DNA of 64,000 bases from Cyrtodaria siliqua (lineage: Eukaryota; Mollusca; Bivalvia; Adapedonta; Hiatellidae), in NCBI GenBank assembly GCA_037043455.1, contig JAWPHD010001440.1, positions 124,001 to 188,000 of the forward strand, read 5' to 3'. The translations under genes and the position numbers were made by a program. Under the pieces are notes generated by a model. It did not search any database and was not told where the DNA came from. It saw only the letters and a program-made list of their open reading frames with translations. Position 1 is the stretch's first letter, and each line of letters starts with the position of its first letter. Positions 56,199 through 64,000 of the stretch are shown piece by piece.

Positions 56199-57447
56199 GT
56201 AGGTCCAACACATTTTTGCTAAAAACTATTGTGAAAATAACCATTTTGAAATGAAAATCCATCATACATAGTCTACAATATGCTGAAAAATTACGTTTAA
56301 CACCATTCTATCAATCAAAATAAAATTGTAAATTCTGCCTTTTCTGAGAAAAAAATCTGTTAACCAGAAAAGCCATTAACTTCACTAACAACAATTCGTT
56401 TTAAAGTTGTATTCATTTATGCTTACACAGTAGATTAACTTTTAACTGTTAGTGTTTAACAAACTGTATAGCATATCACCAGTAGTACTCACTTTAACTG
56501 TTAGTGTTTAACAAACTGTATAGCATATCATCAGTGTTTAACAAACTGTATAGCATATCATCAGTGTTTAACAAACTGTATAGCATATCATCAGTGTTTA
56601 ACAAACTGTATAGCATATCACCAGTAGTACTCACTTTAACTGTTAGTGTTTAACAAACTGTATAGTATATCATCAGTAGTACTCACTGCCAAAAATTCAT
56701 TTTAAAACCAAATATTCATTGCTGTTTACAAACAATTCAAGATATTGAACAAATATGTTTTCATATAGTTTAATAAAGGGGTTAGAAAAACTTGGTTTGT
56801 TTTGATTTCTGAAAGTTGTTTAAAACAGGCTTTTAAAATTACTTTCTTCCACGTTAATGTATTGTGTATATTAGTTGTGAATTGGGGGATAGTAGCTATA
56901 AATCTTAAATAAATTGTATAAGGTACAAAATACTAGCTTTAAAGCTGAAATATTAATCTATATTGTATTAACAAGATAGAATGAGGGCGAGCTTGAATCA
57001 GATGTAACAAAAACACTAGTTAAAATATCATTTCGAACATAGTTGTAAACCTTACTAAAGCATGGAATTGTTTTAACCACTACTATACATGCTTATTGAT
57101 TGATTAGCCACGGTATAAATTCAGACCATACCATGCAAAATAATATTATAACTTCAGACCATACCATGCAAAATAACATTATAACTTCATACCATGCAAA
57201 ATAACATTATTTTCTCATGCCATTGCATGCCTAACAGTAAATTTCAACTATCTACACAAAGCTACCCCAAAACAGGAGCGTCGAATTAAGAGTTGCCAAC
57301 TCTTAATTCATTTTACGCGTATTCAATCACTGGTATTTTAAGAACTGGTAAATAAACCTATACTTTTAATTGGCACATGTACATTATTATATGACATGAC
57401 GCCTGAATAGTTTTAATAAACATTTTTCTAGAGTAATTTTGCCTTCA
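56199..57447. repeat. Intron 9 with two small minisatellites
   Basis: 56440-56680: units of tcagtgtttaacaaactgta plus tagcatatca (30 bp), with longer variants at the edges. 57120-57200: three copies of accatgcaaaataacattat-type units. No gene. Confidence 0.7.
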
Positions 57448-57521
57448 TTTGACAGATTATTTATTTATTTATTTGCTCTATTAATTTGACAGATTATTTA
57501 TTTATTTATTTGCTCTATTAT
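57448..57521 (+). repeat. 37-bp duplication just before the exon 10 acceptor
   Basis: tttgacagattatttattta plus tttatttgctctatta occurs twice, 37 bp apart, ending about 10 bases before the acceptor ttggcacag. Each copy has an AG (tttgacag) that could act as a cryptic acceptor. Confidence 0.8.
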
Positions 57522-57529
57522 TGGCACAG

Positions 57530-57795
57530 GTAACACGGTCCGTAACTACCACCCATTCAGCTATGAGTTCCTTGAACCCTACAGTGAGGGCACGTGCGGT
57601 AAGCACACCAACTGTCTGGCTTGTATGACGGATGCCTTGTGTGGATGGTGTGACCCCCAGAACACGTGCGTCCTCCGGAACATCACGGACAAGGGATTTA
57701 TGTGTGGTGGGACAGACATGGAGAAGATCCTGATCACCGAGCCATCAGTTTGTCCGGTCTGTCCCGACCATGTGGAGTGCAGGTCATGTACACAG
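57530..57795 (+). CDS. MEGF8: MEGF8 coding exon 10: PSI module
   Basis: Phase 1 to phase 0, residues 864-952. Reads NTVRNYHPFSYEFLEPYSEG, then CGKHTNCLACMTDALCGWCD, a canonical PSI core (C-x5-C-x2-C-x6-C-x-W-C), and ends CPVCPDHVECRSCTQ. The F-x-F-L-E-P-Y word before the PSI module and the CPxC...CxxCTQ ending match vertebrate MEGF8. The last ~35 coding bases with the donor are amplified downstream. Confidence 0.94.
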
Positions 57796-57959
57796 GTATA
57801 TAGTGACCTTTGTCTCCACATTATTCAGTGTTTATATTATGTTATGTTAAAGTGTATTTATTTATTGAATGTTTGCTCATGAGAATGACTTGTAAAATAT
57901 TGAAATGATTTTAGGGTTCAGGTGGGGATGGCATCGACATCATTGGACCTATTAAATCT

Positions 57960-58465
57960 TCTTCTTTTTCTTCTTCTTCTTCTTCTTTAATGCCCCAACC
58001 ATGTGGAGTGCCAGTCATGTACACAGGTATGTTTTTCTTCTTCTTTAATGCCCCAACCATGTGGAGTGCCAGTCATGTACACAGGTACGTTACTTCTTCT
58101 TCTTCTTCTTTAATGCCCCAACCATGTGGAGTGCCAGTCATGTACACAGGTACATTACTTCTTCTTCTTTAATGCCCCAACCATGTGGAGTGCCAGTCAT
58201 GTACACAGGTACGTTACTTCTTCTTCTTCTTTAATGCCCCAACCATGTGGAGTGCCAGTCATGTACACAGGTACATTACTTCTTCTTCTTCTTTAATGCC
58301 CCAACCATGTGGAGTGCCAGTCATGTACACAGGTACGTTACTTCTTCTTCTTCTTCTTTAATGCCCCAACCATGTGGAGTGCCAGTCATGTACACAGGTA
58401 CGTTACTTCTTCTTCTTCTTCTTTAATGCCCCAACCATGTGGAGTGCCAGTCATGTACACAGGTA
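57960..58465 (+). repeat. Array of duplicated exon 10 ends with splice donor
   Basis: Eight units of about 58-66 bp: a (ttc)n tract, taatgccccaaccatgtgga, gtgccagtcatgtacacag and a donor (|gtatgt, |gtacgt or |gtacat). Read in the exon 10 frame each copy gives CPNHVECQSCTQ, two substitutions away from the exon's CPDHVECRSCTQ. No AG lies between the pyrimidine tract and the coding copy, so the copies are donor-only duplicates, not complete micro-exons. Confidence 0.9.
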
Positions 58466-58522
58466 CGTTTAGTGACCTCTTTAGTTGAAAATATTACCTT
58501 TACATACCTCCACACTCACTGC

Positions 58523-59108
58523 TTAGGCCAGAAAATACCTGTGTTTCTGGTTACTCAGCTGAAAAAATTAGGGTAGGTAGGTCGGTAATTTTTTTTTTTT
58601 TTTTTTTTTTTTGGCCATTTGATTTTGGCGATGTTAAAGGTATCTTTAACTTTGTGAAGTAGTTAATTTGTAGTGATTTTGCAAGGAGAGAAGGAAAACA
58701 ACCTCATGACATCTTCTTAACTTGTTTTGTTTTGAATAAAATAGATTGAAAATGCATATTTTCTGCCATTACGAGTTTACATTAGATTGAATTTTATAAT
58801 TTCCTGAGGCTGGGAGGTATTGGAAGAACAAATCTGCTGGCAGCATGTCATGATTAATGTTTTTCATAACTTCTGCTCTGTCCCATGGCTGCATTTTCCG
58901 ATTCTAATAGCCAAAACAGACGCGCAGTGCATCATGGAGGCGGCCATGTTTTAGCGCGTTTCGTACTGAATCTTTTCGTACATTATCGTTTCGTACCCAG
59001 CTTTTTCGTCCTTTTTTTTTTTTTTGAGATAAAAAAAACAGGGTCGGCGCCAAAAAATAGGGACGGTCGGGTAACCAGAAACACAGATTTTTTTTTTTTC
59101 TGGCCTTA
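58523..59108. mobile_element. TTAGGCC MITE
   Basis: Left end TTAGGCCAGAAAATACCTGT then gtttctggttact; right end gtaaccagaaacacag, T-run, CTGGCCTTAA: inverted repeats of about 30 bp interrupted by a poly-T difference. Inner ends carry agggtaggtaggtcgg and gggacggtcgggt. Partial copies lie at 41284-41520 and 63250-63330. Confidence 0.8.
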
Positions 59109-59455
59109 ATAAAAACCAGATACAGATAGTTCTTTGGTGTACCCTACTTCTATAGTTCTATAAGAGTAATTCACAAAGGTTGTTTCATGAATAGGAGGAA
59201 ATGGCCTAAGAATGTCAATTTATAGACCCAAAAAATAGTTTTACCCTATTTACAGGCGAAGGGTTGCCTTATCAATGAAAATGTATATCCCATTTACTGA
59301 GTTACGAGTACCCCTTATATACATATAAGTGGGATTTCTGGATATAACCCCGCAGCCCAGCAAGAGCAGTCTGTTGAAACAGTTGCTGGCCGTCTTGGCA
59401 CATGGTCCTGAAAGTCTTGTCTAGGTCAATGCATAACATATTGTTATGATTTCAG

Positions 59456-59565
59456 GACCCCCTCTGCGAGTGGGTGAAGGATTATGTGTATTGTGTTCGA
59501 CGATATCGAGCGAAGGAAGACCAAGTGGTCAGAGAACCAGAACAATGTCCAGCCAGTTGTCACGA
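59456..59565 (+). CDS. MEGF8: MEGF8 coding exon 11
   Basis: Acceptor ttatgatttcag, phase 0. Reads DPLCEWVKDYVYCVRR, continuing CTQ into the typical C-TQDPxCEW word of a PSI module, and ends EPEQCPASCHE; residues 953-988. Ends in phase 2 at CACGA|gtaagt. Confidence 0.92.
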
Positions 59566-59599
59566 GTAAGTAGGCTTTTTGAGCTTATTAAGACTCTTC

Positions 59600-60200
59600 T
59601 CGTCATATTCAGATAATTTTGGGCATATTCAGACACTTTGGGACATATTCAGAATATTTGGGCATATTCAGACCTGTCAGGGCATATGCAGATAATTTTG
59701 GGCATATTCAGACAATTTGGGTATATTCAGACAATTTGGGCATATTCAGACACTTTTGGACATATTCACACATATTTGGGCATATTCAGACCTTTCAGGG
59801 CATATGCAGATAATTTTGGGCATATTCAGACAATTTGGGCATATTCAGACAATTTGGACATATTCAGACACTTTTGGACATATTCACACATATTTGGGCA
59901 TATTCAGACCTTTCAGGGCATATGCAGATAATTTTGGGCATATTCAGACAATTTGGGCATATTCAGACAATTTGGGCATATTCAGACACTTTTGGACATA
60001 TTCACACATATTTGAGCATATTCAGACCTTTCAGGGCATATGCAGATAATTTTGGGCATATTCAGACACATTTGGGCGTATATAGACACTTTGAGGCTAT
60101 GTTCAAACACATTTAGACATATTCAGACACTTCTGGGCATGTTTCAGATAATTTTGAGCATATTCAAACACATTTAGGCATATTCAGACACTTTTGGACT
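59600..60200. repeat. ~20-bp minisatellite with 118-bp higher-order repeat
   Basis: Short units such as ttgggcatattcagacaatt build a 118-bp block that repeats three to four times; several frames stay open, giving spurious 64-110-residue ORFs. Right of it (60201-60787) nothing is recognised. Confidence 0.88.
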
Positions 60201-60787
60201 TAAAGTATGCTGATACTTTCACGAATTTCGAGTTGTTCAACATTTGGTTTTGCATAGTTATATATAGGCATGCCATTTTGACAAGTGCGGGAATCCTTTG
60301 GCTGAATGTATTCGTTTCCTGGAAAAGTGGGGTTTCCAGTTATGTGATTTTGTTGGTACATGTCTGTTCATTTTGTAATTTGGATTGCAAAGATACACAT
60401 CCAGTCATTGTTTAACTGATTGGGGTCCAGTCCCCTTAGCGGGTCCAGTCCCCTTAGCAGATTGGCCCTGTGTCATTGTACCAGACAAGGGCAGTTATGT
60501 TTATTATTATTATTACTCAATTCAGTGAATCATTTTTCTTTTTTGTTCACTTTTAACCTAAAAAAAAAAGATTCTAAGATTATGTTGTTTGTGCATGGTA
60601 TGCTGATTCTAATAATTATGTAGTCAGGATTTTTCTACAAGTCATTTGTTATTATGTTAACTTCCATAAAATATATGCTGCTGTGCCTAAAAGTAACCAG
60701 TACTCCTAAAAACTAGGCTGATACACGTAAAAAAGTATAAAACAAGTGAAATATGGTATCCTTTAATCAAACTAGTTAAATTTTCAG

Positions 60788-61065
60788 GCGTAGCACGTGC
60801 AGTGAATGTTTAAACATTACTGAGTGCGCATGGTGTGAGAATCTACACACGTGCCTGCCCTTCTCTGACTACGTGTCACGTCACCGCCACGGACAGTGCA
60901 CAGAGTGGATAGACAGTGAGGTGGCCAACAGTAATAACCCGTACACGTGCAGAAACTGCTCCGCCTTGCGCAAGTGTGACCAGTGCCTGGAGACTTTTAG
61001 TTGTGGCTGGTGCGGCAATCGGGTGAATCCAACGCTAGGCATGTGTTTTGAAGGAGATTTTGCAG
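60788..61065 (+). CDS. MEGF8: MEGF8 coding exon 12: two PSI modules
   Basis: Acceptor aaattttcag, phase 2. Reads RSTCSECLNITECAWCENLH and TCLPF, then YTCRNCSALRKCDQCLETF and SCGWCGN; residues 989-1081. Both stretches show the PSI pattern C-x2-C-x5-C-x-W-C. NPTLGMCFEGDFAG at the end is almost the same as the vertebrate MEGF8 word. Ends in phase 1 at TTTGCAG|gtcggt. Confidence 0.95.
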
Positions 61066-61406
61066 GTCGGTTTTATTCACAACTTTGTTTAGTATTGTGT
61101 ATGTTTCGTAGAGATCAAAATGAGTTAATTTGAAAGCTGAATTTTTATTTGAATAAATCCTTTAAAAATGGGCTACAACTGATCTGAAACATTAAAAACG
61201 AATATTCTTACTTAAAACTGAGTTTGTTTTTGGACATTACAATAGACGATTGATGTTTAGTTTCCTTGTATTATAAATAATATTGTTCAGACAAATATGT
61301 TAATATTGTTCAAAGTTGCATCGTTAAGTTAAGAAAATCCCTTTTCATTTGATTTTAATCTATGCTGTCAAACTTGAATTAGTTTAAATTACCTTAAAAT
61401 TTTAAA

Positions 61407-61908
61407 TTAAAGGGACAAATGTCCGGAACTTTTAGCCTATAAAACACAAAATAATTGCGTTGTCAAACATAACACATCATTGAATATTTACTAAATAAAA
61501 CCAAGATTGACGGAATTCAATAGCGGTACAAAAAAAGAAGTACCAGTTGCTTCGTGGGGTTGAACTCATAACCCACACTAAAATTACACTCGCGGGTAAT
61601 AATAGTCGAACATCACAATAGCCGAGCTTGCTACCGACTGAGCTAACCGGGCCAGATGTATTACGTAGGAGATACAATATATAAATATATAAAAGCTAAT
61701 GCGCTAATGGATGTCGTGATTGGCAGAAAATGAGGGTCCCACATTATTTACAAGTAATAAATAAACCTTTTTTTTTTCAAACTCAATGTATTGATTACTA
61801 CATGCTTACCTGGGTCCTGTTTTCATGTATACATTTCACTGAATAAAAATCAAGACAGTTATTTCCCTATGCTCAATATCTGCTTACTTAAGGACAGTGT
61901 CCCTTTAA
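61407..61908 (-). mobile_element. TTAA MITE with tRNA-like core, reversed copy
   Basis: Left end TTAAAGGGACAAATGTCCGG, right end aaggacagtgtccctTTAA; opposite orientation to 55108-55616. The outer inverted repeats have diverged more on the left. Inner segments, including gaatatttactaaa and atgtatacatttcactgaat, match the other copy. Confidence 0.85.
61546..61654 (-). tRNA. tRNA-like Pol III core inside the reversed MITE copy
   Basis: On the minus strand: GGCCCGGTTAGCTCAGTCGG (A box), later ATGAGTTCAACCCCACGA (B-box-like). As in the copy at 55370 the A-B distance is long. Better preserved at the A box than an ordinary relic would be, but unlikely to be a functional tRNA. Confidence 0.5.
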
Positions 61909-62216
61909 ATAGCTTTGAAAAAAAACTGTTATGAATAATATGGGGACAAATAGCAGTTAATTGTTTATGTATAGGTGGGTAACACTTTCTCATAATCCAT
62001 ACATATATATGTTAAAAAATTGTGTTCAAATTATTGTAACAATAGGAGCTATTTTACCAAATAAACAAGTGATAGCTATTTGATACCTATGGTATTCATG
62101 TTATCTGTTTATGACTACCATATAACTGCTGTGTGTTCAAAAAGCATCCCCCCGCTTGTTACTTACTTGTTTGTCATGATCCATGTTCTTATGCTTTTTT
62201 TCTGTTTACCTTGTAG

Positions 62217-62445
62217 GTCCCTATGGCAACAGCACGTGTTCAGCCATAGTGAGCAACGTGCATCTTGCCTTAAATGACACGGAGCCGGCCGACTGGTCAT
62301 ACAACATGTGTCCAGATGTTGGGGAGTGTGTCCTGGGCATTGCCCTGTGTCATCCAAATGCCACCTGCACCAACACGCCGTCATCATACAATTGCACGTG
62401 TAACAGAGGATTTGTAGGAGATGGTCACGACAGGTGTGAGAGAAC
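62217..62445 (+). CDS. MEGF8: MEGF8 coding exon 13: calcium-type EGF domain
   Basis: Acceptor tttaccttgtag, phase 1. Reads GPYGNSTCSAIVSNVHLALN and on to CPDVGECVLGIALCHPNATC, then TNTPSSYNCTCNRGFVGDGH; residues 1082-1157. It is the calcium-binding-type EGF that follows the PSI block in MEGF8, with the C-x-N-x4-Y-x-C hydroxylation motif. The usual D-x-D-E at the start is DVGE here (Gly1117 in place of the second Asp), which may weaken calcium binding. Ends in phase 2 at AGAAC|gtaagt; the next exon is not in this window. Confidence 0.95.
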
Positions 62446-62700
62446 GTAAGTTTGTATTGCACATGTTACAGGGAGAGAACGTAGATTTAAATTGCACGTG
62501 TAACAGGGGGGTTGTAGGAGATGTTCATGACGGACGTAAGATAACTTAAGTTTATAGGGAGAGATCATACACGTTAGTTTATATTGCATGTGTATAAAAA
62601 GGGGAATTATGGGAGATGTTCATGATGAGGGTGAGACAATTTGCACTTGTAGCAGAGGGTTTGTGGGAGATGGTCACGACAGGTGTGAGAGAACATAAGT
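62446..62700 (+). repeat. Diverged tandem copies of the exon 13 end and donor
   Basis: Three copies of the last ~50 coding bases lie at about 62490, 62585 and 62640. The third keeps the exon's frame (TCSRGFVGDGHDRC and ERT) with mostly third-position changes, but its donor GT has become AT. The first two have frameshifting changes. Confidence 0.8.
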
Positions 62701-63344
62701 TTATGTCCGATCTTCGACCTCGGTGACATATTCTTTAAAAAAAATATAAAAAATCAATCCTTCCACAGACACATGAAATGTATATTAGGAAATAATATAT
62801 ACACTTTTCTATATGTCTACAAAACTTTAATTTCTAAAATCTTCCATTAGGTGAAAAGTAATCAAGTTTTTGATGTAGTTCAGCTAAACAAATTAAGTTG
62901 AACATCATTCAGATAAAATAGTTTTCAACTTTTTGTTAATTAATTCAGCAATGTCAATTAATAGGTCTTATGCTCAAAATACAACTGTCTACATACAGAT
63001 TGTTACTTGATAACTTTAGGAATATCATAAGACCGCATTGACCCATTATTGTATATGTTCAGCAGATGTTTCCGCATGTGGGTTGTATGTAATAGGTAGT
63101 GTCTGGTCTCAGCGAGTTAGTTTATTTAAATAACCAACGGGCTGAGACAGATTGTATCTTTTCTGTAGTATGGTGTACTTAGTGACCTTGTCCGTTCTCT
63201 AACTTCCATTTATCAGACATTAGTGTACGGTAATGCACCACCCCTTTGTTTAGGCCAAACAAAAAAAAGATGTCTGTTTCTGGTCTTTTCCCCCATAAAA
63301 TTAGGGTAGGTCTGTAGGATTTTTTTGTTGTTGATTTTTAGCTC
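62701..63344. other. Intron 13, with a partial TTAGGCC MITE
   Basis: 63250-63330 holds tttaggccaaac, gtctgtttctggtc and ttagggtaggtctgtagg, one end of the MITE family at 58523-59108. No exon is recognised before the window ends. Confidence 0.5.
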
Positions 63345-64000
63345 TCCTGATCGGAGAAACGGATGAAACTTTACAGAAATGTTGCCCATGAAGTCTAGTT
63401 GATCCTAGCAAAAATTCATGTTGATGTGAAATCGAAGATGGCTGCCAAATCTAAAAATAGATTTTTAGAAAACAAGTTTGTAGCGACTACTTCTTGAAAA
63501 CTCTTAAGTGATATTGATATGGGACTTTTTCTAAAATGATCAGCATGACATGATGTTGGTCCTTGTCGAAAATCGTTTTGATTCGACGTTAAAAATGGCT
63601 GCAGCGGCCATCTTTGTTGACATACATTTAATTTAGTAAAAACTTGTAGCGACTACTCCTCTGAAACTTCTCAATGGATTTCCATGAAACTTCACAGGAA
63701 TGTTGCTCTTGATGTCTAAATGATCCTAGCAACATTTCAGGTTGGTCGGAAATTCAAGATGGCCGCCACGACTAAAAATAAATTTTCAAAATACAAGTTT
63801 GTAGCGACTGCTTCTTGAAAACTATAAGTGATATTGATATGCGTCTTTTCCTAAAATAATCAGTATGACATGATGTTGATCCTTGTCGAACATTATTTTG
63901 ATTTGACGTTAAACATGGCTGCCAGCGGCCATCTTTGTTTACATAGAGGTATATAATGAAAACTTGTAGCGACTACTCCTCTGAAACTACTTGACGGATT
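63345..64000 (+). mobile_element. Pearl/HINE-like element running off the window
   Basis: Starts tttttagctctcctgatcgg, lacks the CCGT microsatellite (deleted), and enters the alternating A/B ~160-bp cores seen at 25723-27198 (ttgtagcgactacttcttga, gtagcgactactcctctgaa, gaaattcaagatggccgcc). Confidence 0.8.

Noticed and set aside
59619..60116. Overlapping 64-110-residue ORFs in intron 11
   Set aside because: Minisatellite translation; several frames of the same 118-bp repeat are open.

Overview
This is eukaryotic genomic DNA, most likely from a bivalve mollusc. The evidence is a many-exon animal gene with GT-AG introns, tRNA-derived SINEs, a non-LTR retrotransposon with a tetranucleotide tail, and above all pearl-like elements: cores of about 145-160 bp in tandem, next to a CCGT/ACGG tetranucleotide microsatellite, a type known from oysters, mussels and other bivalves. 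The species cannot be named from sequence alone.

The one host gene I can support is the 5' part of MEGF8 (multiple EGF-like domains 8), plus strand, in 13 coding exons from 10478 to 62445. Phases join without a break and give about 1157 residues: signal peptide, CUB domain, two EGF domains, a six-blade kelch propeller, cysteine-rich PSI-type modules, a conserved MEGF8 spacer, further PSI modules, and the start of the EGF/laminin-EGF series. Vertebrate MEGF8 has about 2800 residues, so the rest lies beyond 64000. MEGF8 is a single-pass membrane protein; in mouse and human it acts in left-right patterning and in damping Hedgehog signalling with the ubiquitin ligase MGRN1.

Layout: 1-10477 is upstream repeat-rich DNA (a minisatellite holding an antisense 28S rRNA fragment, several tandem-core elements, a 473-bp duplicated block). 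Exon 1 (10478-10640) is followed by a 31.9-kb intron packed with pearl/HINE-like elements, MITEs, minisatellites, a SINE and a decayed I-group LINE (38090-40508). Exons 2-13 occupy 42509-62445 with introns of 0.6-3.8 kb.

The most striking feature is that many MEGF8 exon-intron junctions are themselves tandemly repeated. Copies of acceptor plus exon start lie upstream of exons 2, 3 and 4; copies of exon end plus splice donor lie downstream of exons 5, 7, 10 and 13. The exon 7 array is the clearest: most of its 72-bp units hold a possible 30-nt, phase 0-0 micro-exon ending in MSQPDE, and the last three hold longer in-frame copies. Mobile elements have since landed inside these arrays.

A second theme is shared architecture among tandem-core elements that differ in sequence (subterminal inverted repeat, CCGT microsatellite, 145-160-bp cores, 3' hairpin followed by CTTGTT), which fits non-autonomous Helentron-associated (HINE/pearl) elements. 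I also found hAT-type MITEs with 5-bp or 8-bp target duplications and a set of TTAA-flanked MITEs, two of which carry a tRNA-like Pol III core.
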